Assembly: GCA_900319625.1 (NCBI GenBank)
Contig: ONPD01000010.1
Location: 27,195 to 91,194 of the forward strand
Length of the DNA: 64,000 nt
Direction: 5' to 3'
Source: an uncultured Treponema sp.
Lineage (GTDB): Bacteria; Spirochaetota; Spirochaetia; Treponematales; Treponemataceae
Below are positions 7,560 through 16,575 of the stretch, in pieces (positions within the stretch are counted from its first letter, which is position 1; the number at the start of each line of letters is the position of its first letter). The position numbers and the translations under genes were made by a program. The notes beneath the pieces are model-generated. The model saw only the letters and a program-made list of their open reading frames with translations, was not told the origin of the DNA and made no database searches.

Positions 7560-8432
7560 TTAGTAAATAATTCCGCCGTCGGAGGTGACAGAAGGAACTG
7601 TAAATCCTCTTTCAGTAATGTCGGTTTCTGATTTAATAATAGAAGAATCTGTTTCATCACGAATGATAATTTTTACAGTAACCGGGGAAAGTTCGGTCCA
7701 GTAAACACGTTCAACCTTGCTGTCTTTGTTTTTATCCTCATTTCTTCCGACAATACCTGAAACATAAATTTTTGTGTCATACCAGTTTGTAGGAATGATT
7801 GCCTTGAGTGAAAGCGGGTCCGGAGCAGATGGATCCTGCATTTTTTCTGTAAGAGGGAAAGAAAGCTGATTTGATGAAGTTCTTAAAACTATTGACATAT
7901 TGTATTTTTCAAGCCAGCTTTCCTGCTGTTCATTAAATTTTATGTCTCCTGCATTTGTAAGCTTTAAGGTGTAATCAGAAGGGCTGTATTCAAAATAAAC
8001 GGTTGAAGGAACTGTATAAACCAGTGATTTTTCAGCAGGCTGTCCATCAATAACTTTAAGCGCTGTTGACCATTCTGTGTAATAGCGCTTTGAATCTGAG
8101 TCCACATAAACGTAGCGGTATTTATAGGTTTTTGAAGAATGAACCATCTGATCGTTGAAAATCAAAAGCTCTTCTGCAAGAATTTTTGGATAAAGGGTTC
8201 CGATATGAACTTCTTTGGCTTTAGGATCATCAACATTTATTCTATATACTAGCACGGATTCTGTAGAGGAATTTAATCTTTCTCTTGCGACTGTAATTCC
8301 TTTTGCAGGACTTGAAGTATTATCTACTGAAGGAGCAGAAAGAGTTTCACTTTCATCTTCAAATTTACAGGAAGCAAGCAGAGACAAGAAAAAAGAAAGA
8401 ACTAATAATGAATTGATAAATATTTTTTTCAT
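7560..8432 (-). CDS. Putative lipoprotein of unknown function
   Basis: Start chosen at 8432 because MKKIFINSLLVLSFFLSLLASC then gives a proper lipoprotein signal with lipobox LASC; the frame is open further upstream but that stretch is AT-rich and lacks a ribosome site. The mature protein (about 270 residues) is beta-rich, Ser/Thr/Asp-rich and looks like fibronectin-III or Ig-like folds, but I recognise no defined family. It is divergent from the LivJ-type gene at 8602. It has a 77-base gap to the methyltransferase gene downstream on the same strand. Confidence 0.75.
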   Translation of the reverse strand: MKKIFINSLLVLSFFLSLLASCKFEDESETLSAPSVDNTSSPAKGITVARERLNSSTESVLVYRINVDDPKAKEVHIGTLYPKILAEELLIFNDQMVHSSKTYKYRYVYVDSDSKRYYTEWSTALKVIDGQPAEKSLVYTVPSTVYFEYSPSDYTLKLTNAGDIKFNEQQESWLEKYNMSIVLRTSSNQLSFPLTEKMQDPSAPDPLSLKAIIPTNWYDTKIYVSGIVGRNEDKNKDSKVERVYWTELSPVTVKIIIRDETDSSIIKSETDITERGFTVPSVTSDGGIIY

Positions 8433-8601
8433 ATAAAAACCCATATTGTTTATCGGAACTTTTAAGCGGGAACTTGAATGCTTTACATAAATATAAAAAT
8501 TAAGTATTATTAAAGTGATTTTAATAAAACTTAAAAAAGCCGTATGCAAGGATGCAAAAAAATGGGTGTCTATGCTGCGGATTTTTTTTTGGAGGATAAG
8601 G

Positions 8602-9756
8602 ATGAAAAAAATGTCAAAAGTATTTGCAGGTGCTGCTGTTCTGGCTTTTGCTGTAAGCGCTCTTTCTGCAAAACCAAAATCAAACGATGTAAAAATCGGT
8701 TTCGTTGGCCCACTTTCTGGTGGTGTTGCAGTTTACGGAACTGAAGCTCGTGACGGTGTTCAGCTTGCTGTTGAAGAAATCAACGCTGCCGGCGGTGTAC
8801 TTGGTCAGAAGCTTGTACTTGTTGCAGAAGATGATGAAGGTGACCCTGCAAAAACTGTAAGTGCATTCAAAAAGCTTTTTAGCCAGGACAAGGTAAAGCT
8901 TCTTGTTGGTTCTTTAACTTCAGGATGTACAAAGGCTATTACAGACCAGGCTCAGGCTCTTAAGGTTCTTCAGATTGCTCCGGCCGCAACTGCAGAAAAT
9001 ATCACAATCGATGCAAAAGGAAGTACAATTCCTTTTGTATTCCGCACATGTTTTATTGACCCCTTCCAGGGAACTGTAGGTGCTAAATTTGCCTCAGAAA
9101 CTTTGAAGGCTAAAAATGCGGCTATTCTTTATGATATCGGAAACGACTACTCTGTAGGTCTTACAGACAACTTTGAAAAAACTTTCAAGGCTGCCGGTGG
9201 TAAAGTAACAAAAGAATCTTACTCAACTGGTGAAAAAGACTTCAACGCTATCATCACAAAAATCAAGAGCGTAAACCCTGATGTTGTTTACCTCCCGGAT
9301 TACTACGCAACTGTAGCTTTGGTTGCTAAACAGCTCCGTGCAAACGGTGTAACTTGTCCTCTCGTTGGTGGTGACGGATGGGATGGTCTTACAGACAATG
9401 CCGGTGATGAAGTTTTGAACGGTTTCTATTCTAACCACTATGCAACAGACTCAGATACTGCTGCTGTTAAAAAGTTTGTAGGAAACTTCAAGTCTAAGTT
9501 CAACCGTGAGCCAACTTCTTTTGCTGCTCTTGCTTATGACTCAGTTTACATGCTTAAAGATGCTATGATTAAAGCTGGAACAACTTCTGATTCAGTAAAA
9601 ATCCGTGCCGCTCTGGAAGCAAACTCTGGTGATTACGTAACTGGTCACCTTACATTCGATGCAAAGCACAACCCTATTAAATCTGCTGTAATGCTCGAAA
9701 TGGTAAAGAAAAACGGAAAATTGTCTACAGCTTATAAAACTACTGTAAATCCATAG
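8602..9756 (+). CDS. Branched-chain amino acid-type ABC transporter substrate-binding protein
   Basis: A 384-residue periplasmic-binding protein of the LivJ/Peripla_BP_6 family. Start at 8602 follows GGAGGATAAGG and gives a signal peptide (KKMSKVFAGAAVLAFAVSALSA). The mature start VKIGFVGPLSGGVAVYG is the typical LivJ N-terminus, and VEEINAAGGVLGQKL follows. It probably captures leucine/isoleucine/valine or a related amide. No Liv permease or ATPase is adjacent, so its partners are elsewhere. Its TAG stop abuts the F1 repeat at 9757. Confidence 0.9.
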   Translation: MKKMSKVFAGAAVLAFAVSALSAKPKSNDVKIGFVGPLSGGVAVYGTEARDGVQLAVEEINAAGGVLGQKLVLVAEDDEGDPAKTVSAFKKLFSQDKVKLLVGSLTSGCTKAITDQAQALKVLQIAPAATAENITIDAKGSTIPFVFRTCFIDPFQGTVGAKFASETLKAKNAAILYDIGNDYSVGLTDNFEKTFKAAGGKVTKESYSTGEKDFNAIITKIKSVNPDVVYLPDYYATVALVAKQLRANGVTCPLVGGDGWDGLTDNAGDEVLNGFYSNHYATDSDTAAVKKFVGNFKSKFNREPTSFAALAYDSVYMLKDAMIKAGTTSDSVKIRAALEANSGDYVTGHLTFDAKHNPIKSAVMLEMVKKNGKLSTAYKTTVNP

Positions 9757-9842
9757 CGATAATCGAAGAACCGTTAAAAAACAAGCCGCCAGGGTTGTTT
9801 TAGGTTCATCGATAGAATGCTTCGGCAAAGCTATGCTTTGCC
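9757..9842 (-). repeat. F1-family structured element (inverted copy)
   Basis: Reverse-strand copy of the 5436-5522 element. Arms CGAAGAACC (9764-9772) and GGTTCATCG (9803-9811) are present, with hairpin GGCAAAGC / GCTTTGCC at 9824-9842. About 50 of 58 bases of the core match the 5467-5524 copy. It begins on the base after the binding-protein stop codon and is followed 14 bases later by a B-family element. Confidence 0.7.
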
Positions 9843-9856
9843 GCAAAGGTTATCCC

Positions 9857-9936
9857 GGGGTTTTAGGGGCAGAGCCCCTAGGCGAGAGGGTAGCGGACAA
9901 GCGCAGCTTGGTAGCGAGGGGGAGACTTCCCCCTCC
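9857..9936 (+). repeat. B-family G/C-rich repeat
   Basis: Hairpin AGGGGC-AGAG-CCCCT, then CTAGGCGAGAGGG, a middle stem (CAAGC/GCTTG) and a terminal hairpin GGGGG-AGACTT-CCCCC. It shares layout and blocks with 31861-31946, 58310-58396 and 62395-62560. Much richer in G/C than the surrounding DNA. Confidence 0.65.
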
Positions 9937-9950
9937 TTTTTTACAATCAA

Positions 9951-9979
9951 CCTGCACTTTTATGTGCAGGCTTTTTTTT
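9951..9979 (+). terminator. Intrinsic terminator
   Basis: Arms CCTGCAC and GTGCAGG, 6-base loop, then C plus eight T. It is the likely native terminator of the binding-protein gene, now displaced about 190 bases by the repeats. A TATAAT at 10013-10018 just beyond it probably belongs to the promoter of the next gene. Confidence 0.85.
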
Positions 9980-10048
9980 GCCCTTTATCTTCTTTAATCC
10001 TTTCTTATGTGATATAATCTTCTGTAATACTAATTTTCGAGGAAATTA

Positions 10049-10951
10049 ATGGGACAGACTTTACGCGAAAAATATGGCAGCGTTTTTACTGAAATTATGA
10101 AGCTTTCTAAGGCTGCTGCTAAAATCGACGAGACTAAAGTTTATGAAGAAGCTAATGTTGAAACACGCAAGTATATGTATAAGCTTCTTGATGATAACTT
10201 TAAGGCTGATTCCGGACTGGGTAATATAGAAAACTTCAAGGCATTTTACGACGCTGTAACAAAGGAAGGTAAATCCGGACTTATTCTGATGGAGCATTAT
10301 ACAAATCTGGATTTGCCGGCTATTCTTTATCTTCTTGAAAAGCAGGGAGAGCCTTGGGCAAAGGATTTGTCTTCTCGTATTGTTGCGGTTGCCGGAATGA
10401 AGCTTAATGAGGCTAGTCCTGCGGTTCGTGCTTTTACAGAAGGTTTTACCCGTGTTGTAATTTATCCTACCCGCAGTCTGAATGCGCTGGAAGAAAAAAA
10501 GGTCAGTGAAGAAGAACTGCAGGCAGAAGAGCAGAGAGCCAGAAAAATCAACTTTGCGGCTATGCGTGCGATGGACGGCTGTAAAAAGCGCGGTCAGGTA
10601 ATTCTTGTTTTCCCAAGCGGTACACGTTATCGTCCTGGAAAGCCTGAAACAAAACGCGGTCTTCGTGAAATTGACAGTTATCTTCGTCTTTTTGACTGCA
10701 TGATTCTGGTTTCTATTAACGGAAATGCGCTTAGAATTAATCCGGAAAGTCCTGATGATATGCTTTCTGATATCTGTGAGCCGGATACTGTAACTTTGAC
10801 AGCAAGTCCTGTTATTAACTGCAAGGAATTCCGCAATGAAGTTCTTGCAAAGGTTCCTGCTGATGACCCGGACCCAAAACAGAAGACAATCGACCATGTA
10901 ATGGAAGTTCTGGACGAGATTCATAACGAAGTTGAGAAAAATCGCTCCTAA
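10049..10951 (+). CDS. PlsC/PlsB-like acyltransferase
   Basis: A 300-residue glycerolipid acyltransferase-like protein. The acyltransferase signature HX4D is present as HYTNLD (about residues 82-87), and the phosphate-binding block as VFPSGTRYRPG in place of the usual FPEGTRS. These motifs transfer acyl chains to glycerol-3-phosphate or lysophosphatidate. The substitution of Glu by Ser in the FPEGTR motif is unusual and leaves the exact substrate open. No transmembrane segment is obvious. The start follows CGAGGAAATTA. Downstream, 36 bases away, is the PurO-like gene. Confidence 0.8.
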   Translation: MGQTLREKYGSVFTEIMKLSKAAAKIDETKVYEEANVETRKYMYKLLDDNFKADSGLGNIENFKAFYDAVTKEGKSGLILMEHYTNLDLPAILYLLEKQGEPWAKDLSSRIVAVAGMKLNEASPAVRAFTEGFTRVVIYPTRSLNALEEKKVSEEELQAEEQRARKINFAAMRAMDGCKKRGQVILVFPSGTRYRPGKPETKRGLREIDSYLRLFDCMILVSINGNALRINPESPDDMLSDICEPDTVTLTASPVINCKEFRNEVLAKVPADDPDPKQKTIDHVMEVLDEIHNEVEKNRS

Positions 10952-10987
10952 TCTTGAAAGGGGCATAAAAAAAGTGGAGTAAAAATT

Positions 10988-11722
10988 ATGAAAGCTGTTG
11001 ATTTGTACAAGGAAGCTGGAAGTGTGTCTTACCCTGGACGCGGTATTGTTGCCGGACTTACTGCTGACGGAAAATATGCTGTGAGTGCCTACTGGACAAT
11101 GGGACGCAGTGCCGGAAGCCGTAACCGCGTTTTTGTTGTTGAAGAGGAAAACGGCAGTGAGGTTGTACGCACAAAGGCATTTGACCCTTCTTTGATTGCA
11201 GGGGATCCAAGCCTTATTATTTATGCGGCTGTCCGCCAGCTTGGAAAAAAGACAATTGTTACAAACGGTGATCAGACTGATACAATTTTTGATGGTATGA
11301 AAAAGGGACTGAGCTTTGAACAGTCACTTTTGAGCCGCAAATATGAGCACGATGCTCCAAACTATACTCCGCGCATTTCAAGTCTGCTGGATGTTGAAGG
11401 AGGTGCCCTTCGTTACGCGCTTTCGATTTTGAAGAGCGATGACGGAAATCCTGACTGCACTCTGCGCCAGACTTTCGATTATGAAAATCCGGCTGCGGGC
11501 GAGGGAAGATACATTCACACTTACCAGGGAGATGGAAATCCCCTTCCAAGTTTCAGCGGCGAGCCTGTAAAGGTAAGCATTGATGCGGAAGGTGGACTTG
11601 ATGCTTTTGCTGACAAGCTCTGGAATGCTTTGAACGGCGATAATAAAGTTTCGCTTTTTGTTAGATTTATTGAAATTGCAACAGGAAAATTCGAGGAAAA
11701 AATCATCAATAAAAATAAATAG
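10988..11722 (+). CDS. IMP cyclohydrolase, PurO-like
   Basis: A 244-residue protein of the archaeal-type IMP cyclohydrolase family. Typical features are YPGRGIVAGL near the N-terminus, YWTMGRSAGSRNRVF, and the internal VTNGDQTDTI and NYTPRISS segments. It would close the purine ring (FAICAR to IMP), the last step of de novo purine synthesis. Most bacteria do this with the N-terminal domain of bifunctional PurH. Here the transformylase partner lacks that domain and is encoded two genes downstream (12916-14094), so the pair covers the two final steps. Confidence 0.85.
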   Translation: MKAVDLYKEAGSVSYPGRGIVAGLTADGKYAVSAYWTMGRSAGSRNRVFVVEEENGSEVVRTKAFDPSLIAGDPSLIIYAAVRQLGKKTIVTNGDQTDTIFDGMKKGLSFEQSLLSRKYEHDAPNYTPRISSLLDVEGGALRYALSILKSDDGNPDCTLRQTFDYENPAAGEGRYIHTYQGDGNPLPSFSGEPVKVSIDAEGGLDAFADKLWNALNGDNKVSLFVRFIEIATGKFEEKIINKNK

Positions 11723-11784
11723 GAATATTTAAGCGGTTTTTATCATATTTAAGAGCTAAAAAAGTAGAGAGTTTTAGTAAAAAA

Positions 11785-12882
11785 GTGAAAAAAAAGTTTT
11801 ATATTTTTAATTCGATTTTTGCGTTTTTGATTATGGCTTCCTTTTACGGCTGCAGCGGTAAGGGAAGTAAGGGGCAGTTATCTGAGCAGATTATTTCAGA
11901 TAATAAAAAATACGGAAATTTTATTTCGGCGGCAGATAAGTATCTGAGCGAAAATGATTTTTCCGGGGCTGTCCTTGTTGCAAAGAAAAATGAAATTATT
12001 TTTGCAAAGGGATACGGGGTTTGTGACCTTCAGAATGCGGATGCCGGCAGCAATACAATAAATACGGTTTTTGAGGCCGGTTCCCTTACAAAACAGATGA
12101 CTGCGGCTGCTGTCCTTCAGCTTGAAAAAAAGAAAAAACTCCGCCTGGATGATAAGATTGATTCTTATTTTCCGGAATTTGAGAGAGGCAAGGATATTAC
12201 AATCCGTATGCTTTTGAATATGCGCTCAGGCTTGACTGACTGCATTAATGCGGGCGCTGAATTTTTCCCGATAAATATTTACCGGGCAATCGAGCAGAAC
12301 CAGCTTTTCTGTACCCCGGTTGATGACAATCTGGTTCTTGCCTATCTTCCGACGGCTCCTTTTATTGCAAAGCCCGGTTCTACTTATTTTTACTGCAATA
12401 CAAATTACTGGCTTCTTGCAAAAATCATAGAGCAGGCCAGCGGCAAAGACTATCACGATTATATGACAAAGAAAATCCTCAAAAAATGTCATATGACTCA
12501 CTCGAATTTTGAATTTCAGAATACTGATGCAAAGGGCTATGTGGGTGGCGTTTACTACAGCATTCCGGCGGGACTTTCGCTTGGGTGTGGGGATTTGAAT
12601 TCTAATGTGCTTGATTTATACCGCTGGAACTGCGCTTTTATTTCCGGCAAAATCGTTCCAAAAAGTGTGATAAAAAAGCTTAGAAAATCAAAAGGATATA
12701 ATTACGGCTTTAACTGCGGAAACAAGATGATTTTCCATGCGGGAAGCACAAATGTATTCAATTCTTATAATTCCTATAATTTCAAAAACGGTGCCAGCGT
12801 AATCGTGCTTTGTAACCGGCCGATGAGTGAATGTAACGCAACGGCTGTTGCGGGAAAGCTTTCTAAATTATTGATGCGGTAG
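11785..12882 (+). CDS. Beta-lactamase-family serine hydrolase, lipoprotein
   Basis: A 365-residue class C beta-lactamase/DD-peptidase-fold protein. GTG start gives a lipoprotein signal with lipobox SFYGC. The serine nucleophile motif SxxK is SLTK (in FEAGSLTKQM) and the tyrosine motif YxN is YCN (in YFYCNTNYWLL). A late HAGS (in IFHAGSTN) matches the HxG third motif. Such proteins act as esterases, peptidases or peptidoglycan enzymes; true beta-lactamase activity is not implied. It lies between the two purine genes and is not obviously part of that pathway. Confidence 0.85.
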   Translation: MKKKFYIFNSIFAFLIMASFYGCSGKGSKGQLSEQIISDNKKYGNFISAADKYLSENDFSGAVLVAKKNEIIFAKGYGVCDLQNADAGSNTINTVFEAGSLTKQMTAAAVLQLEKKKKLRLDDKIDSYFPEFERGKDITIRMLLNMRSGLTDCINAGAEFFPINIYRAIEQNQLFCTPVDDNLVLAYLPTAPFIAKPGSTYFYCNTNYWLLAKIIEQASGKDYHDYMTKKILKKCHMTHSNFEFQNTDAKGYVGGVYYSIPAGLSLGCGDLNSNVLDLYRWNCAFISGKIVPKSVIKKLRKSKGYNYGFNCGNKMIFHAGSTNVFNSYNSYNFKNGASVIVLCNRPMSECNATAVAGKLSKLLMR

Positions 12883-12915
12883 AAAAAAAGGCTGATTTAA
12901 TCTATTATATGGCGC

Positions 12916-14094
12916 ATGAACGAATTACAACTTAAATACGGATGCAACCCGAACCAGAAACCGGCGCGGGTTTTTATGGACGATGGTACCGACCTTCCAA
13001 TCACAGTTTTGAACGGACGACCGGGATATATCAACCTTCTGGACGCTTTGAACGGCTGGCAGCTTGTAAAAGAGCTTAAAGAAGCAACTGGTCTTCCAGC
13101 TGCAACAAGCTTTAAGCACGTTAGCCCTGCCGGAGCCGCTGTCGGACTTCCACTCAGCGACACCCTCAAGCAGATTTACTTTACTGACGGCGTTGAGCTT
13201 ACTCCTCTTGCCTGCGCTTATGCCCGTGCCCGCGGTGCTGACCGTATGAGTTCATTTGGTGATTTTATTTCACTCTCTGATGAATGTGATGAAGCTACTG
13301 CCCTTTTGATTAAAAAGGAAGTTTCTGACGGTGTTCTTGCTCCTTCTTATTCACCAAAAGCCCTTGAGATTTTAAAGGCAAAAAAGGGCGGCAACTATCT
13401 TGTAATTCAGATTGACCCTTCATATCAGCCTGCAGAGCTGGAAAAAAAGCAGGTTTTCGGCGTAACATTTGAACAGGGCCACAACTTCCTTAAAATTGAC
13501 GAGCAGTCTGCCCTCTCAAATATCGTAACAAAGAACAAGACTTTGAGCGAAGATGACAAAAGAAACCTTATCATCTCCCTTATCGTTCTTAAATACACAC
13601 AGTCTAACTCAGTTTGCTTTGTAAAAGACGGTCAGGCAATCGGTATTGGTGCCGGACAGCAGAGCCGCGTTCACTGTACCCGTCTTGCAGGTCAGAAAGC
13701 TGATAACTGGTGGCTTCGTCAGTCGCCGAAGGTACTGGGCTTGCAGTTTGTAGACGGTATAAAACGTGCAGACCGCGATAACGCAATCGACGTTTACATT
13801 GGCGAAGAATATATGGACGTTCTTGCAGAAGGAAAATGGCAGAACATCTTCAAGGTAAAACCAGAAGTTTTCACCCGCGAAGAAAAAGCAGAATGGATTT
13901 CTAAGAACACAAACGTTGCTCTTGGTTCAGATGCTTTCTTCCCATTCGGAGACAACATTGAGCGTGCAAAAAAATCCGGCGTAACTGTAATTGCACAGCC
14001 GGGCGGATCTGTCCGCGACGATCAGGTAATCGAAACCGCCGATTCCTACAACATGACAATGGCCTTTAACGGAATTCGTTTGTTCCACCACTAA
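12916..14094 (+). CDS. Stand-alone AICAR transformylase (phosphoribosylaminoimidazolecarboxamide formyltransferase)
   Basis: A 392-residue enzyme corresponding to the C-terminal domain of PurH. It formylates AICAR with 10-formyl-THF to give FAICAR. Recognisable blocks are LKYGCNPNQKPA, SFKHVSPAGAAVG, KYTQSNSVCFVKDGQAIGIGAGQQSR and the terminal MAFNGIRLFHH. The inosinicase domain of normal PurH (about 200 residues) is absent; the PurO-like gene at 10988 supplies that activity. The last codons and following bases (TTCCACCACTAATTGAA, 14083-14099) recur exactly at 14179-14195 on the far side of an F2 element. Confidence 0.92.
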   Translation: MNELQLKYGCNPNQKPARVFMDDGTDLPITVLNGRPGYINLLDALNGWQLVKELKEATGLPAATSFKHVSPAGAAVGLPLSDTLKQIYFTDGVELTPLACAYARARGADRMSSFGDFISLSDECDEATALLIKKEVSDGVLAPSYSPKALEILKAKKGGNYLVIQIDPSYQPAELEKKQVFGVTFEQGHNFLKIDEQSALSNIVTKNKTLSEDDKRNLIISLIVLKYTQSNSVCFVKDGQAIGIGAGQQSRVHCTRLAGQKADNWWLRQSPKVLGLQFVDGIKRADRDNAIDVYIGEEYMDVLAEGKWQNIFKVKPEVFTREEKAEWISKNTNVALGSDAFFPFGDNIERAKKSGVTVIAQPGGSVRDDQVIETADSYNMTMAFNGIRLFHH

Positions 14095-14100
14095 TTGAAT

Positions 14101-14176
14101 GCAAACCTTGCGTATGCAAGGGTTGCGGTATGTGTTCGGTTCGCAAATACTTTTAATGGGCATTACGACACATACC
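14101..14176 (+). repeat. F2-family structured element at AICAR transformylase 3' end
   Basis: Hairpin GCAAACCTTGC / GCAAGGGTTGC, loop GTAT (14101-14126, one mismatch), followed by arms GGTATGTGTTCGG (from 14127) and ATTACGACACATACC (to 14176). The outer stem differs completely from the pheS copy yet pairs perfectly, while GTGTTCGG and ATTACGACAC are unchanged. One unpaired T is in the 5' arm, as in the other copies. Confidence 0.8.
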
Positions 14177-14178
14177 GA

Positions 14179-14195
14179 TTCCACCACTAATTGAA
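14179..14195 (+). pseudogene. Displaced 3' end of AICAR transformylase gene (17-bp direct repeat)
   Basis: TTCCACCACTAATTGAA is an exact repeat of 14083-14099 and encodes F-H-H-stop plus five bases. The two copies flank the F2 element, 96 bp apart. It may be a target-site duplication or a displaced native end. Confidence 0.7.
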
Positions 14196-14202
14196 AACAG
14201 GG

Positions 14203-14234
14203 GGCTGTCCTTTGCAGGGCAGCCTTAAGTTTTT
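14203..14234. terminator. Intrinsic terminator between convergent genes
   Basis: Arms GGCTGTCC and GGGCAGCC (one T-G pair) with a 6-base loop, then TTAAGTTTTT. It serves the purine gene; the GH36 stop lies at its right edge. It was probably adjacent to the purine stop before the F2 insertion. Confidence 0.7.
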
Positions 14235-16551
14235 ATACCGTTTCTAACACTATCTGGACACTTCCACCGTACTGTGGCTTGTAGGGAATGAAGAGGCCAG
14301 CGTTCATCAGTTTTTCACCGGAGGTAGTTACGTCAGCTGGGAAGGGTGCAAATTCACTTTCTGGAATTGGGAAAGGGAAGTCTGCAAGCATAGCACGGAT
14401 TGTGGCGCTTTTGTAGCAGGTCAGGCGGTATTTTGCCTTTGGAGCCAGGCCGGCAAGTTTTACCAGCTGGGTTTCCGGGTTGCCTTCCGGGAACTTCCAT
14501 ACCACTGTGAGCACAGCCTGTTTTTTGTCTTTTGAAACAAGGTTCCAGGCGGTGTAGTCTGTACTTTCGGCTGGACTTGGCTGGTCCCATGGAGTTCTAA
14601 GGCGGTAAAGGTCACCAAACTGAACTGTGTGGCGGATTTTTTTGTAAAGTTCAATCTGTTCTTTGATTTCCTGGAGTTCAGGCTGACTGAGTTTATTCAA
14701 ATCAAGCTCGTAACCAAAGCTGCCTGCCATTGCGCAGTGACCGCGTTCAGAAAGCATTGTAATTCTGCCTGTCTGATGGTTAGGAACGGCACTTACGTGG
14801 CAGCTCATCGCAGAGGAAGGATATGCGATTGAGGTTCCGCCCTGAATTGCAAGGCGGGAAAGTCCGTCTGTGTTGTCGCTTGTCCAGCACTGAGGCATAT
14901 AATAAAGGAAGGCCGGGTCAAAACGTCCGCCACCGCCCGAGCAGGATTCAAAAAGCACGTGAGGGAAGCGGGAAGTTACGTTTTCAAGCAGGCGATAAAG
15001 GCCCAGAAAGTATTTATGGCTTGTTTTTCCCTGATTTTCCGGACTTGCCGAGCCGCTTGCAACTTCTGTCTGAGAGCGGTTGAAGTCCCACTTAACGTAG
15101 TCAATTGCAACAGTGCTGAGGATTTTGCTCAGAGTTTCTGTAAGGTAATCTACAACTTCGTCGCGGCTAAGGTCCAGCACAAGCTGATGGCGGCTCAGAC
15201 TTCGCGAACGGCTGTCTACGTGCAGGCACCAGTCAGGATGAGCACGGTAAAGGTCGCTGTCCGGCGAAATCATTTCAGGTTCAAACCAGAGACCGAATTT
15301 CATTCCCCGTTTGTGGATTCCGTCTGCAATTTCTTCCAGCCCGCCGGTAAGCTTTTTGGTGTTTACATACCAGTCGCCAAGGGAGCTTCTGTCATCATCA
15401 CGCTTACCAAACCAGCCGTCATCAAGAACAAAAAGCTCGATTCCTTCTTCTTTTGCCTTGTCTGCCAGTTTAAAGAGTTTTTCCGCATTAAAGCTGAAAT
15501 AAGTTGCTTCCCAGTTGTTGATTACAATTGGGCGCTCCTTGTACTGCCATTCGCCGCGGCACATATTGTCGCGATACAGGTCGTGGTAAGTGCGGGAAAG
15601 TTGGCCAAGGCCCATATTGCTGTAAACCATTACAACTTCCGGGCTTTCAAAAGTTTCACCAGCGTCCAGCTTCCAGTTGAAGTTATATGGATTTAAGCCA
15701 ATCTGAACGCGGCTCATATTGAACTGGTCAACTTCAACTCCTGCAGTAAAGTTTCCGCTGTAAACAAGATTAAAGCCGAATACTTCACCTGTAGTTTCTG
15801 TGGCATTGTAATCTGCAAGAGCGATAAAAGGATTCTGCTGATGACTGGAAGTTCCCCGGCGGCTTTCAACACTCTGGATTCCCGGTACAAGAGGATGCCA
15901 GATTGCGTGACGTTCACGGGCGTGGGCACCGGAAAGCTGCAGCATTTTGTAGCGGCTGGTCATAAAGTCCAGGCTGGCACTCATTACACGGCGGAGTGTA
16001 ACACTCTGATTTTTGTAAATGCCTTCTGCAGACCCGCTGTCGTTCTTTACCACCGTTCTGCGGCAAATTACATCGCGGTCATTCCATACTGTGTATATCA
16101 AGGTTACCGAAATTCCGGTAACAGGATCTTTCAAATTAAGTTCAAGGCTGTCTGCCTCTCTGTCATTTTTTGTATAAGTTGCAGGAAGCCCCTTTATTGG
16201 AGTTTTTCCCGTATAAATTTTATGTGATTCGTAAAAAAATTCCGAAATTATTGTTCCGTCTGCGCTTAAAGCTTCAAAGGCACCTGTACGGAAGTCCGAG
16301 CGTCCGTTTGTCGGAAATTCCTGCTGCTGTGCATCCAGTGAAAAATCAGCCTTGCCATGAAGTTCTTCTGGAATAGGAGAAAATGCGTGGTCAATAATAG
16401 GCATAGAGCAGATGTCATCGTCCCAGTCGTCAATGCGCGCAATCCATCCGCCGTGCAAAAGGTAGCGGTTGTCGTAAATTCGAATAATGTAACTTGAAGA
16501 TGGTGTATTTAATAGAAAGCTGTTTGTAGCTTTGTTGAATTTAATACTCAT
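14233..16551 (-). CDS. Alpha-galactosidase, GH36
   Basis: A 772-residue glycoside hydrolase family 36 enzyme releasing terminal alpha-galactose from raffinose-type sugars or galactomannan. Domains in order: N-terminal beta-sandwich (about 1-320), TIM barrel (about 330-650), C-terminal beta domain. Catalytic motifs are visible: nucleophile Asp in YVKWDFNR and acid/base Asp in CWTSDNTD, with the family motifs WFGKRDDDRSSLGDW and LFESCSGGGGRFD. There is no signal peptide, so it is cytoplasmic and must receive imported oligosaccharides. Start supported by AGAGGACATTT. It is 24 bases downstream of the SH3-like gene, but a functional link is unclear. Confidence 0.93.
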   Translation of the reverse strand: MSIKFNKATNSFLLNTPSSSYIIRIYDNRYLLHGGWIARIDDWDDDICSMPIIDHAFSPIPEELHGKADFSLDAQQQEFPTNGRSDFRTGAFEALSADGTIISEFFYESHKIYTGKTPIKGLPATYTKNDREADSLELNLKDPVTGISVTLIYTVWNDRDVICRRTVVKNDSGSAEGIYKNQSVTLRRVMSASLDFMTSRYKMLQLSGAHARERHAIWHPLVPGIQSVESRRGTSSHQQNPFIALADYNATETTGEVFGFNLVYSGNFTAGVEVDQFNMSRVQIGLNPYNFNWKLDAGETFESPEVVMVYSNMGLGQLSRTYHDLYRDNMCRGEWQYKERPIVINNWEATYFSFNAEKLFKLADKAKEEGIELFVLDDGWFGKRDDDRSSLGDWYVNTKKLTGGLEEIADGIHKRGMKFGLWFEPEMISPDSDLYRAHPDWCLHVDSRSRSLSRHQLVLDLSRDEVVDYLTETLSKILSTVAIDYVKWDFNRSQTEVASGSASPENQGKTSHKYFLGLYRLLENVTSRFPHVLFESCSGGGGRFDPAFLYYMPQCWTSDNTDGLSRLAIQGGTSIAYPSSAMSCHVSAVPNHQTGRITMLSERGHCAMAGSFGYELDLNKLSQPELQEIKEQIELYKKIRHTVQFGDLYRLRTPWDQPSPAESTDYTAWNLVSKDKKQAVLTVVWKFPEGNPETQLVKLAGLAPKAKYRLTCYKSATIRAMLADFPFPIPESEFAPFPADVTTSGEKLMNAGLFIPYKPQYGGSVQIVLETV

Positions 16552-16575
16552 AAATGTCCTCTAAAAATTAAGAAA

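Noticed and set aside
10061..10966. 301-codon open frame antisense to the acyltransferase
   Set aside because: Composition is that of a shadow frame and the plus-strand gene has clear motifs.
14959..15696. 245-codon plus-strand frame inside the GH36 gene
   Set aside because: Antisense shadow of a protein with complete catalytic motifs.
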